From contig JAPYXD010000741.1 of the NCBI GenBank assembly GCA_030998225.1, positions 496,001 through 560,000 of the forward strand: a DNA stretch of 64,000 nt. Direction: 5' to 3'. The notes beneath the pieces are model-generated. The model saw only the letters and a list, made by a program, of their open reading frames with translations. It ran no database searches and was not told the DNA's origin. Origin of the DNA: Diplolepis rosae. Lineage: Eukaryota; Arthropoda; Insecta; Hymenoptera; Diplolepididae. A program made the position numbers and the translations under genes. Shown piece by piece: positions 44,224 to 55,204 of this stretch; the first letter of the stretch is position 1; each line of letters begins with the position of its first letter.

Positions 44224-44426
44224 CCCTTGTAGAAAAAAATAATTGGACCCGATGGGAACCGAAAATTCCGATTGACCCCATTTCAAAAACATCATTTAAA
44301 CCGATTTTTTAATCGGATTGAAAATGCTCTCGCCTGATTTAATCCGATTAATAAATCGGTCGCAATGATGTTTTTGAAATGGGGTCAATTGGATCAATCG
44401 GGTCCAATTATTTTCTTCTACAAGGG
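44224..44426. mobile_element. 203-bp MITE with 6-bp target duplication
   Basis: Inverted repeats of about 95 bp begin CCCTTGTAGAA. The direct repeat TTATTT flanks both ends (44218-44223, 44427-44432). Inner blocks AATTGGACCCGAT, GACCCCATTTCAAAAACATC and TTAATCGGATT are mirrored. No ORF. The superfamily cannot be set from this. Confidence 0.85.
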
Positions 44427-44738
44427 TTATTTTACCCGCTTCACTGTTCTGACTTGAAATTGTCCCTGCCTTTTTTTGCTAGTATTTGTGTTTTGAGTCT
44501 CATTAAATTTTAATTTAATTTTGTCACTTTCAGCAAAGTGACTGGCGCTCAACGGAGATCTTTTGTGTGATAGATTTTGTCTTTTCACGTTTTAATTACA
44601 TTAATATAATATAATATAATCTTGAATATTTATAATGATGTAACCAATTTTTTATAAAAATAAGTAGTTTCAGCAAATTTTCTGAGTATATTACCGACAG
44701 TGTTAGACCAGTGCAACAGAACTTAATACACTCAGTTA

Positions 44739-46336
44739 CACGGAGAAAAATAGTTGAAGTAATTTTACTCAACTTCCGATCAAATTTGGGATATAAGGAC
44801 ATGTTAGAAGTTATTTAGTATCACTGTATTTATTTGTGATATATTAAATGTTCGAAAATGAATCAAAGTTGAGTAAAATTCAGAAGTGTAGAGTGAAGTA
44901 TGAAAGCGTGCATTAAAATTTTTTAAATATATATATATTATTACTCGTAGTATAACTATAAAAAACCAATCTTTTATTAAATCACAAAAATAGTAGAGCT
45001 TTCCGTTCATTCTACTCTACGCTTCAATCGAGAGTTGAGTAAACCGTGAATCGCAAGATTATTCCAACAGCTACATCTATTCACGCAGGAACGAATGAAA
45101 GTAATCTGCGCCTTGGGTACATATAAAAAATTTTTAATTTCAAAAACTTTCATTCTTAAAATTAAATTGATATTATGAAAATTTAAACAAAAAAAAGTCG
45201 ATAAGTCTATTACACAAAATATGAAATATCACATAAATTTCTCAGGCAGAATAATAATTTGGAATTCGCAAATGTAAAATCCATATTTTGAAAATATAAA
45301 ACACAGAAAATAAAAGAACCTTCTTTTAAATGTCTTTATACAAGATACTTCTTAATAATAATGCAATTTTTTAATGTACATTTGAAAATTTAGTTTCACT
45401 AAACTTCATACGTCGTTATAATAAAAATGTATACTAAATGTAATTTAATAATTATATTATATATATCAATAATCATCAAAATAATCAAAAAATTTTATTG
45501 ACGGCACTTACTCTCACAAGCTCTGAATAACTCATGCAGTCACTATTTAAGAAAGTTCCAAATTTTATATCTCAGCATTGTAAGCGAGCGTGTGCGTGAT
45601 TCGACGAAAGCGTATCGTACTATATATAAGTGTAGTTATTAGGTTTATATATGTAAAGTTATATGTTTAAGTGTATTTGTAATTTGAAATGTGATTGGCT
45701 ACGTCTGAATGGTGTGAATGTATTTGTAAGTTGTTTATGTATGTACCGGATGACTATTGCACTCTAAAAACAAGTGTGTTACTTCTACACGTGAAATACG
45801 ATAGTAACTTTTTAGGCATTTGAAGTGTGTATTTTTAATACACATTACAAACGTAACGTTTAATTTTCAAACACTTTAACGTTTTGTACCCAAAATGTGT
45901 GTTAAAAATACACACTTCAAACGCCTAAAAAGTTACTATCGTGATTCACGTGTAAAAGTAACACACTTGTTTTTAGAGTGTGGTAGGCTCTAGGTAAGAA
46001 TTTTTTTTATTTGAGAGAAGCATAACATTGCCAGTTCAAATAATACGCCCGATGCTCATTTTACCCAACTGCGGTTTGAAGCACCTCAAGCGTCGGTGAT
46101 ATACTTATACATTTGATGTTAACCCACTGACGCATGTTGGTGCCCTGTCGTCGATAACGTTTTACTCAACTCCTTACTATTCCCTATGTAACGCTTATTG
46201 TTATTCAATTTGGGCGAATTAGGTATATATCAAATTGATTTTACCCGACTAGGATTTAATAGGTGTTCAAATGTCCTTATGTCCCAAGTTTAATCGACAG
46301 AGTTGAGTAAAATTACTTCAACTATTTTTCTCCGTG
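44739..46336. mobile_element. 1.6-kb TA-flanked inverted-repeat element
   Basis: Ends CACGGAGAAAAATAGTTGAA and its complement (TTTTTCTCCGTG at 46336), with TA on both sides (44737-44738, 46337-46338). About 75 bp of each end pair, including GTAATTTTACTCAACT and GGACAT. The inner part is AT-rich without transposase and holds a nested MITE. TA duplication fits Tc1/mariner-type mobilisation. Confidence 0.8.
45760..45980. mobile_element. 221-bp palindromic MITE
   Basis: CACTCTAAAAACAAGTGTGT (45760) and its reverse complement ending at 45980, with long inner arms (AGTAACTTTTTAGGC, GTGTATTTTTAATACACA). Flanks TTG and TGG give no clear duplication. Nested in the larger TA-flanked element. Confidence 0.8.
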
Positions 46337-47291
46337 TAGTATTATTGATAAAATTTAAATATACTTATATATGCTGTGTTTCATGGCAAGTCGGACGGGT
46401 TCAGGACTCCATGTTTCCGATTTAGTTGAAATTTTAAGGATTGATAGACCAAGATAAATAATGAAGAAACCCAAAATTTGAGATTATTTCATGCATTATT
46501 TTAAAAGTTATGGGATAAAGAAAAAAAAATGTTTTTGTTCTTTTTCAATTATTTAAAAACTGAAACTAGGAAAAATTCTGAAAAAATTACACCAACATAT
46601 CATTAGATGTCCGATGTAGTAGTATTTTGTAGAAGAATTTTTATTCCAAATTTAATAATAAAAAAAATGTTTTTTTGAAACAAATTGATTTTCTGAAAAA
46701 CCGCCATCATTGAAAAATCTGAAAAAATTCATAGTGATAGCCCCAAGAATTACGCAAATTTTAGATATATAATTAAGGTGCGCACTCGAAAATTGCGCGA
46801 AATATGAATCTTTTTGTAAAGTGATGCGCGTGGATTCAAGATCTTCGATCGACGGCGTCGAGCGCGACTTCCACTAATGTTGTATTACTGTCTACTTTTT
46901 CGAGAACGTTATTATCAAAAAGTGATGGAAAGTGATTATTTATTATTTTATGACCGCTTTATACTCATAAAATATGAATACTGTAATGGGTTTTATGATT
47001 ATACATAAATTATCAGAAAAATAATTTCTTTTATTATCATGAAAATAAATTAGTTCATAAAAAATTCACGAACAAATTTTTTACGTAAGAGAGTATGGAG
47101 AGTGATTCTTTGAATTCTACGTTGATGAAAATATGAGGAAATGCAAGGACTCTGATTTTTCGTCAATATTATTGTCTTCGAGGGATTTTTGGAATCGGAA
47201 GGTACCTGGAGGGCGTGAGAAGGAAGATTCTACTAGTCATTCGCCGATTTCTGATAATTTTAACAATTAAGAAAGTTGAATAATTTTTTCA

Positions 47292-47406
47292 AATCATTTC
47301 AGTCGATTATGTCGATAATTAGAAGAGTGCATCACTTACCATGATAACGGAACTCTACCCTACTCTTCTAATTATCAACATAATCGACTTGGAAAAATGA
47401 TTAAAT
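47292..47406. repeat. Inner inverted repeat in the palindrome loop
   Basis: AATCATTT, CGATTATGTCGATAATTAGA and AGAGT on the left pair with ACTCT, TCTAATTATCAACATAATCG and AAAAATGATT on the right, around about 25 nt. Confidence 0.75.
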
Positions 47407-47468
47407 ACTTTATGATGTATCCGTAGCCAAATAGGCGTAAATAGATTCGGTGAGAAAAGTTGTGTGGA

Positions 47469-47541
47469 ACCTCTGTAGCTCAGGTGATAGAGCATTCGAC
47501 CGGCAATCGATAGGTCCTGGGCTCGATACCCAGCGGAGTGG
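47469..47541 (+). tRNA. tRNA-like sequence (pseudo-tRNA or SINE head)
   Basis: A cloverleaf can be drawn: D arm GCTC/GAGC, anticodon arm TCGA/TCGA with loop CCGGCAA (GGC at 47502-47504, would read Ala), 5-nt variable loop, and T arm CTGGG/CCCAG with loop CTCGATA. Box A TAGCTCAGGTGATAGAGC and box B GGGCTCGATACCC look good. Position 33 is C rather than T, and two acceptor pairs at the tip fail, so it is probably not a working tRNA. Placed near the centre of a palindromic element. Confidence 0.5.
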
Positions 47542-48633
47542 AAGCGTTCTTTTTTTCACAGAAAATTTTTCAAAATTAAGAAAGAAAACATAAATGCTAG
47601 GCGGAACAAATCTTATTCATTTCCATCCTTTTTCTAAAACTTGATCATTCATAACTCTTATCCTGCATGTGTTGCAAAGGAGTGAATTTTTTCAATATCT
47701 TTGAATTTATTGAGAAAATGCTCTGGGAATGCCCTCAAACTGCTTGCATTCGAATCTGCGAGCATAATTTATTACGAGGAAAATTAATTTTAAGCTCAGG
47801 CTTGATAAATTATTTATAGATTAGCATGTGATGATTTCACTATATTTTAATCTGTATCGAGAGTGAAAAATCACGTAATATTCACTTACAGTTTTTGTTT
47901 CTGTATGGATTACAACAATGTTTAAATAATAAGCTCGTGAATTTTTTACGAACTAATTTATTTTTATGATAATAAAAAACATTATTTCTTTGATAATTTA
48001 TATATAATCATAAAACTCATTACAGTATTCATATTTTATGAGTATAAAGCGATCATAAAATAATAAATAATCACTTCCCATCACTTTATGATAATAACGT
48101 TCTCGAAAAAGTTGACAGTAATACATCATTAGTGGAAGTTGCGCTCGACCCCGTCGATCGAAGATCTTGATTCCACGCGCATCACTTTACAAAAAGATTC
48201 ATATTTCGCGCAATTTTCGAGTGCGCACCTTAATTATATATCTAAAATTTGCGTAATTCTTGGGGCTATCACTATGAATTTTTTTCAGATTTTTCAATGA
48301 TGGCGGTTTTTCAGAAAATCAATTTGTTTCAAAAAAACATTTTTTTTATTATTAAATTTGGAATAAAAATTCTTCTACAAAATACTACTACATCGGACAT
48401 CTAATGATATGTTGGTGTAATTTTGTTCAGAATTTTTCCTAGTTTCAGTTTTTAAATAATTGAAAAAGAACAAAAACATTTTTTTTTCTTTATCCCATAA
48501 CATTTAAAATATTGCATGAAATAATCTCAAATTTTGGGTTTCTTCATTATTTATCTTGGTCTATCAATCCTTAAAATTTCAACTAAATCGGAAACATGGA
48601 GTCCTGAACCCGTCCGAATTACCATGAAACACA

Positions 48634-50000
48634 CCATATATATATTTTGATGCACTGTTCCTTCCTCTATTTCTTCTATGTGCTATTTATTATCATTTCC
48701 TAAATACGATAGTATAACTGTATTATGATAGTGATAGTAACTGGTGTTACATCCCGGTAACTTCAAAAAATTCTATTATTGATCCTGCATAAGAATGATA
48801 CGTCATACACCAAAGTGAATAGTTAGTAAATATTCTTTAATTAAAATTAGTCTTATGGTAATGTTATAGAGAACTGTTCTTGAGAGGTAAACTAACTCAC
48901 TACTTCACATCGATAGATCGGTTTGACACTTGGTAACAGTAATAAAGAAGAGCATCGCTCGGTCTATATGGTAATTACCCACATGGCAATGAGTCAGTGA
49001 GTCACACCGCGCGTCGATAATACAGTGATGCAACGTTAGTGACCTAGTGAGACGGTAACAGGTTACTGGCATGGCCTCATTAACATTGACTTGTTATTGC
49101 CATGGTTAATAATTATTATACCATCCTTGTTAGTTTTTAAACATTAATTATTATTTGTTAAGTATAAGCTACAATTAAGTAGATGCGGATATTCTCAGTC
49201 ATACCCGAATCTACTTGTTGACTAGGAATAGAAATAGGCAAAAGAGAGAAGGGATATAAAATCCAAGTTTCAAATCAACGTTGATCAATATTATTAGATT
49301 AATTAATAAATAATAGGCGATCAGAACTGAAGTATGAATTTTAAACTAACCTTTGGGTTGCACTTTTTATAATGTAAATATTTAGTTAACATAGGTATGC
49401 AGATGTGTGCAAATAGGTATCTTGAAACGCAGATACATATAACGGAGGCTGTTTGCAGATACGTATTTAAAATTTTAGTCATATATTTTTAACAATGTAG
49501 AGTATATATATTAAACCGCTTTTCTACTATATTTTTAAGTTTAAGGAATTATCTTATTTATTTAAAAGAATTATGTAACTATGTCTTTTAACTACTAACA
49601 AATAGCGTACACTGATTTAAAGGAAAGTTCTATCTCAGCATGGACATTCTTGAGGTCATTGCCTTAGACTTAAACTATTGTTGGAGAAAGGAGTTGCAAC
49701 ATTTTTTATATATAGATATGTAATATTATGTATTTCAGAATGGTATTGGAAATGCTTCCTTAAAAACTACGTTCAAAAAATAGTAGCCATTGCTGCTTCG
49801 TCGCTGTCATTCGCAGTCGTTTGGTCGGAAGTGACGTTTTTTAACAAATCTCCTGTTCTTTCATTATTTGCTCAGTTTGTTAACTTGGCTAAAATAAAGT
49901 ACGACTACTTTACCATAGAGGTAAGCAGATAAAATAAAATAAAATTATGTTTTATTCCATGTAATTTTATCGTTCGAGAATCATATATCTAATAAGTAGG
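48634..50000. other. No gene recognised
   Basis: AT-rich. An 84-codon frame at 49678-49932 has hydrophobic stretches but no recognisable domain, and is not accepted. Confidence 0.4.
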
Positions 50001-50081
50001 TGGAAACAACGTCTTCGGACAATCAGAAAACATATGTCAGTGGATGAAATTTTAATTAATGAAACGAATCTTGTTACAATA

Positions 50082-50120
50082 CTCGGCGTTTCGAAGTCAA
50101 ACTGACTTCCTCTTCAGGAG
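50082..50120 (-). ncRNA. Hammerhead-like motif, copy B
   Basis: On the minus strand: CTC, CTGAAGA (50117-50111), stem II with six pairs GAAGTC/GACTTC, GAAA, CGCC, GAG. The layout is that of copy A, but the T before the cleavage position is C (GCC instead of GTC), a change expected to harm cleavage. Confidence 0.5.
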
Positions 50121-50906
50121 TTTTTTTTTTAAAGAAGAATATATGTATATTTATAGTTAAAATTTTTTTTTATAATAAATAAATAAGTTTAAATTAAAGT
50201 TAATAATCAGTCCTCATGTTCTTTTTATAAAACTAAACTAACGAAAGTCAAATTTTTAATTATAATAAGAATATTTAACATACCATAATATAATGAAATT
50301 AGTTTCTTATAAAATCCTTTCTTTGTCAAACATTAAAATTTGGATGTCACTATTTGTCATAAATTCACATCAATGTTAAAAAATAAAAAGTACAGAAAAT
50401 TATATAATAATAGGAAAATTTCAGTTTCGTCCATATTATTATTAATTATTAGTAAAACAATGTTAAGAGCATTCCAACTCTGTTCTCCTTTATGAACATT
50501 TACAAACTGTTTCAATATTATTATACAAGTAACATTAGAGTTCGAAGAGTCATATTACTGTTATGATTTTTGACACCAAATTGAATAATATTACTTTTAT
50601 AATGAAAATTTAAACTTGTAATCTATCTAATCATTTGTAAATTTCTTTTGATATATATTTTAATTTTAATTTTGGAAAATCAATAATTACATTATACGCG
50701 TTACTATAAGAATGAGTATCGGTAATTTTGTTTAGACTATTACCTTTGTATTTCTTAATATAAATCATTTCTGCAAATAAACGTTTATATAAGTTGTTTT
50801 CTTTATGTAATATCTGTATGTTGTTCCAATCAAAATCATGTGGTACTTCATCCTCTCCTCTATTTTTAGTTCTGTGTTTTGTTATAACATTATGATATTT
50901 CTTATT

Positions 50907-51182
50907 TTATAACTTAAAGTTATTCTTATGTTCTTCTCTTCTCATGTTAAGAAGTCTTTTTGTTTGTCCTACATAACTCTTGTCACAGGATATAAATTCT
51001 AATTTATAAACAACATTACTCATCTCACTCTTTTCCAATGCATTTTTACCTAATTTTATAATTTTGTTTAGCTTAGAGTCAACTCTGAATATTATATGAA
51101 TATTTTGTTTAGCAATTATTCTTTTTACATTTTCTGCAATTTTTCCATAAAAGGGAATCGATATTATTTTTTGGTTCTGCAA
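50907..51182 (-). pseudogene. GIY-YIG endonuclease region, copy B
   Basis: Minus-strand frame with VYKLEFISCDKSYVGQTKR and LNMRREEHKNNFKL. The Y...YVGQT-x-R...R-x2-EH pattern is the GIY-YIG nuclease of Penelope-like elements, which nicks target DNA. It ends at TAA after NNFKL, the same stop as in copy A. Homologous coding sequence continues beyond the stop to about 50690. It is in a different frame from the RT part. Confidence 0.8.
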
Positions 51183-51488
51183 CTGGATTTGTTTTGTTCA
51201 AAGTAATATTATTTTTATTTTTATTGTAAATTCCTATTGTTCTTTTCCTAATATATTTGTCTATAAATTAAGTCGGATAATTATTCAGAATCAAATATTC
51301 TTTGATAATATTCAAATTGTCAACATGATTAATTTTATTGGAAAGTAATATGGCCGAATCTACCAGATTTTCTATTATGTTCATTTTATTTTGTATCGGA
51401 TGATTTGAAAAAGAATTAAGAAATCTGCCTGAAAAAGTATTTTTTCTGTACCAATTAGTGAATATTGTGTTATCATTATTTCTGACAA

Positions 51489-52085
51489 TTAGTATATATT
51501 AAGAAAGGGAATTGAGTTGTTGTTTTCTATTTCAAAAGTGAATTTTAATCTTTCGTGGTATTCGTTAAATTCGTCTACTATATTATTTATTTTATCTTTT
51601 GGTATGAAGAGAATTGTGTCATCTACATATCCATAATATAGAGGGACAGTGAAATCTAGTTTTTTAATAATTTCTTCTTCTAAATCTTGCATTACTATAT
51701 CTGCAATAATAGGAGAGATAGGTGATCCCATTGGAGTTCCAAAAATCTGTTTATAATATTTATTATCAAATTTAAAATATGTTGAATCCATTAAAAAGTT
51801 AATCCCTTTTTTTAATTCATCAATTGGTAGTTTTGTAACTTTTGTAAGAAGTGGCCATCTCTTATCTATACCTTTGAGAACCAACTCTGTAGGTACATTG
51901 GTAAAAAGTGAAGTGACATCAAGAGATATCATAATGTGATTTTCTAGAAAGGTTACATTTGAGAGAATATCAATTAAATTTTGTGAGTTCTTAATTGAAG
52001 ATAATGGTTTTGGAAGTGCTTTTGTTAAAATATTATTAAGAAATTTTGCCAAATAAATTGTAGGAGAGTTGATTAAAGATACCAT
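51489..52085 (-). pseudogene. Penelope-like RT core, copy B
   Basis: 198 codons with SLDVTSLFTNVP, GTPMGSPISPIIADIVM, and GYVDDTILFIP, the RT motifs with catalytic Asp residues. The protein is identical to copy A until IPFLNI, where a 2-bp insertion (TA) shifts the frame and brings a stop at 51489. Sequence homologous to the thumb continues in another frame to about 51260. Confidence 0.88.
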
Positions 52086-52088
52086 AGG

Positions 52089-52345
52089 TAACTAACTTAA
52101 CAGAAAAGTTACATTCTGATACCCTGCAAAATTTGATTCACTTTCAAAAAAATTTAAATAATAATTATAATATTTAAAGAATTTGAAATAATTATAATTT
52201 CCAAAATACAAAACTTTTTAAAAAATTACAAAAACTAAAACATCAACAGTATTCCAGTCGTGTTAAAATAAACCAACACAGAAAAGTAAATATATATGAC
52301 CAGAATTATATATATATATATATATATATATAAATTTTTTTCCTT
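52089..52345. other. AT-rich junction with TA microsatellite
   Basis: Between the Penelope copy B and the 3' end of the R1-like element. A (TA)n tract lies at 52302-52332. No gene. Confidence 0.5.
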
Positions 52346-52557
52346 GAGGAAGGGAGAAATGCTTTATGCACCGTCAAGGGGACTCCGTGTCCCCCTGGTG
52401 TGTGGGACTCTGCTGCTCACGCAGCCCTACCCACTAAAACTCCCTCCCTGTCTCTAGGCCTTGGAATCCCACCCGGGAACCGTCGTTAGGCGTTACTTCG
52501 GGGTGGAGACCATCTTGAGGCAATGTTGGCCTCTCCTCCTTGCTTCTTTCTACTTTT

Positions 52558-53194
52558 TTATCTGTCCTCGTTCAGCATGTCCTGCTTCTTTTTTAGCAGG
52601 GCACCCTGGACAAAGCCGACGACCGTCGTCCATTTCTTTTCGCGCTGGAGCATCACGCCGACGATGTTATACGGCGATATTTGCCCCAGTGCTTCCTCTA
52701 TACGGCCGCACTCCAGCACCCATCTTCCGCAGTGGAAGAAAGTGTGAAGCGCGTCATCTTTTGGGGCCCCGCAGTACCTGCACTGCGGGCTCCCCACCTT
52801 TCCCATCCTGTGGAGGTACGTGCAGAATAGTCCATGTCCCGTCAGCATCTGAGTGAGGTAGTAATTAATCTCACCATGCCGACGGTTGAACCATGTGGAC
52901 AGATCGCAAATAAGCTTTGCCGTCCACCTTCCACGCGTATCCTTTATCCAGCGTCTTTTCCAGGCGCCAAGCGCTTGTTCTTTGGCGACTTCTCTGCTTT
53001 TGTCACAACGAAGAGTGCCTTCCATTTGGTGGACGAACTTTTGCCCTTGGGAGCAACAGGCATCTCACGCAAGGACGAGGGCCTCCAATGTTGGCCATCA
53101 GCCTGCTTAGAGACGCTGTCACCTCGGCCGCCATTTTCGCTCCCTTTCGAATCTGATCCCAGAAGGTGAGCTTCGTATCTAGCATCACCCCCAA
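52558..53194 (-). pseudogene. R1-like ORF2 C-terminal part
   Basis: Two overlapping minus frames. The proximal one (53194-53003) begins GVMLDTKLTFWDQIRKGAKMA, the post-RT region. The distal one (53025-52558) has GRWTAKLICDLSTWFNRRHG, YYLTQMLTGHGLFCTYLHR and the knuckle CRYCGAPKDDALHTFFHC. The W..W and HGE..YYLTQ.LTGHG series is typical of R1-clade proteins. A frameshift near 53010 separates the pieces. It ends with a basic tail at 52558. Confidence 0.85.
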
Positions 53195-53215
53195 GTATCT
53201 GATAGCCGCTTTTGT

Positions 53216-54235
53216 TCAGGCAGTTACTTCGCCGACCTGTACAGGGAACAGGCGGGGAATCCTCTTCTTCGTGAGGAGCACGATCTCGGTTTTGGTGAGC
53301 GCTAGCTCCAGCCTGCGTTCAGACATCCAACGGCGTACCCTAGACATAACCTGACCGAGGCGTATCTGGGCAGCATCGACATCTCTTGTCGAAATAACAA
53401 CTGCCACATCATCTGCATATCCGATCAAGAAACAGCCCTTAGACATCCTCAAGCGGAGGATGCCATCATAGGACGCGTTCCAAGGATCGAGCCCTGGGCC
53501 GTCCCGGCGGTAACGTTTCGGGCCATCCTCCGTTTCATAGACAATGAAGCGGTCCCTCAGATAATCTCCGATGATGTGGAGGAGGTAATGTGGTATTCTG
53601 AAGTTCAGCTTCAAAGCCTCCAGCGCGTCAACCCACCTTACGGAATTGAAGGTATTTTTGACGTCCAGCGTCACCAAGAGGCACACGCGCCGAGAGAAGT
53701 GGTTTCCCCTCTCTGTGCTCTTGGTAGCCTTCACTACCTCCTGGATAGCATCAATGGTGGACTTGCCTGTCCGAAAGCCATACTGCCTCTCGGACAGGTC
53801 GCCTGCCGCTCTTTTAGCAGCTTGCAGGCGTGGTCTCACCAGCTTTTCCAGGAGTTTTCCGGTGGTGTCCAGCATGCACAGAGGTCTGTACGACGACGGC
53901 ACATCTGCTGGTCCTTTGCCCTTGTCTATCAGCACCAATCTTGCCTCCTTCCAGCAAGAGTAGAAAACCCCCAACCTAAGGCAAGAGTTGTACATATTGA
54001 GCACGAGGTCCGAATAACTTCTCGCTACTGCCTTGAGGACCTCGGCTTTCTTGTTCTTCAAGGCGCCCGCAACTCGCCTGAGCTCTGCCTCCGTAAACGG
54101 TGGCACCTCGAGGTCCTCTGGCATTTTTGGGTCTACAGACCGCTTGAGGTGCGCGGGGAATAGGGTATCGACAATTCTGTCCATCGTTTCTGCTTCCATC
54201 GGGGCACTGTTGGTGAACGCCCCGAGCTTTCGCAT
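53216..54235 (-). pseudogene. R1-like reverse transcriptase
   Basis: 339 codons: SSYRPLCMLDTTGKLLEKLV, RQYGFRTGKSTIDAI, LLVTLDVKNTFNSVRW (catalytic Asp), GDYLRDR, GYADDVAVVI (both catalytic Asp residues) and RRLELALTKTE. These are the successive RT blocks of insect R1/jockey-type elements, which copy their RNA at a nicked target. The PQGSVLGP block expected before GYADD reads GPGLDPWNASYDG, so it is altered. A frameshift separates it from the endonuclease part. Confidence 0.88.
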
Positions 54236-55195
54236 AACGATCTTACACCCTAAACCCCACGGATCGCTGTTCAGATCATCCCTGAGTCTGTCCCAACACA
54301 GGCGTTTGCTGGTTTTAATGGCCCGTGCTAGGGATTTTTTCGCCGTTCGATATTCAGCGCTTCTAAGGGCGAAATCGCGGTCACTTTTTCTGCCGCGCTG
54401 GCCGCGCGCCTAAGCTTCAGGCACTTCTTTCTGAGCTCCGCGATTTCTTTCGTCCACCAGTAAGCAGGACGTCTACCGCCACGAGCTCTTGTTCTTGGAA
54501 TCGCCACCTCGCAGGCCCGGTGGATAGTTTGCATAGTCATGCTTGACACTACCTTGGCCTGCGCCGGGGTCAACGCGCCGTCCGGAATCGCGTCTATGGA
54601 TCGCTGACCGCGCTCTAGGGCCAGGGACAATTCCTCTTCGACCATCTTTCGGATGCTCCAACGGATTCGGCTATCGCGGGCTTTTGGCCGGGCCGGCTTA
54701 ACATCACGAACTCGAAAGGTGATGTATTGGTGATCACTGGCTGTATATCGCTCGATCACTCGCCAGTCCCGTACACTCGCCGCCAGCCTCTCCGTTACCA
54801 GGGAGATATCCGGAATCGTCTCCCTGTATCCAGCTCTCCTAAAAGTGGACGTGGATCCGGTGTTCAGGATCACCAGACCAGTCCTGGACGCCATGTCCAA
54901 GACTCGTCCGCCCCTCTAGTCGGGATGGCCCTCACTTCACTCAAGGGCTTTGGCATTAAAATCTCCGGCCACTATCAGCTCTCTCCCTATGTCTCTGATT
55001 ATGTCTTCCAGGCTGTCCAATTTAGCTTGGAAGTCACCTATGCTCTCGTTTGGGGTGAGGTAACAACTGACAATACTTATGTCGTTGGTCCACACTCAGA
55101 CATAGCCTTTGCCTGACCCATGTTGAGCTACCGGTTGGTTCTATGGGTCAGAAATCCAGATGGCTGCGGTACCAAGCTCGTCGCTGTACCAGCTC
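54236..55195 (-). pseudogene. R1-like endonuclease and linker
   Basis: The minus strand carries an APE-type endonuclease in changing frames: ELGTAAIWISDP (about 55160), VSCYLTPNESIGDFQAKLD, LIVAGDFNAKALEW (54945-54980, the GDFNAK active-site block), then in the 190-codon frame 54900-54328 GYRETIPDISLVTE and ASDHQYITF with the SDH catalytic His. The frame continues into a helical linker to RT. The N-terminal start of the endonuclease is missing at the junction with the Penelope copy. Confidence 0.8.
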
Positions 55196-55204
55196 GTCCC
55201 AGAC

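Larger units (their letters stand above)
46375..48633. mobile_element. 2.26-kb palindromic element
   Basis: TGTGTTTCATGG starts both ends. Arms of about 700 bp (46375-47075 and 47933-48633) are inverted copies at high identity, including GGACGGGTTCAGGACTCCAT. The loop holds a second, smaller inverted repeat and a tRNA-like sequence. No protein coding. TSD cannot be judged because both flanks are ATATAT. Confidence 0.85.
50001..52088 (-). mobile_element. Penelope-like element, inverted copy B, 5'-truncated
   Basis: It is the reverse complement of about 55829-57630, nearly identical. The match stops at CCTATGGT (52088), inside the RT coding region, so the N-terminal half is missing. Its non-coding tail keeps about 290 bp (50313-50600) that copy A lacks. 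It contains the RT core, the GIY-YIG region and a hammerhead-like terminal motif. Confidence 0.9.
52346..55204 (-). mobile_element. R1-like non-LTR retrotransposon, 5'-truncated
   Basis: GC-rich (visibly unlike its AT-rich flanks) minus-strand element with endonuclease, RT and C-terminal knuckle regions in the expected order. Its 5' end abuts the 5' end of Penelope copy A near 55204. Its 3' untranslated tail (52346-52557) includes GGGGACTCCGTGTCCCC, a small palindrome. Frames are interrupted several times. Clade R1 or close to it, judged by RT and C-terminal motifs. Confidence 0.85.

Noticed and set aside
47469..47541. A working tRNA-Ala(GGC)
   Set aside because: C instead of T at position 33, failed pairs at the tip of the acceptor stem, and location inside a palindromic repeat; kept only as tRNA-like.
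49678..49932. 84-codon plus-strand frame
   Set aside because: Hydrophobic, no domain, and no supporting context.
54473..54661. Extra frames in the R1-like region on both strands
   Set aside because: GC-rich sequence opens shadow frames; only the minus frames with RT, endonuclease and knuckle motifs are kept.
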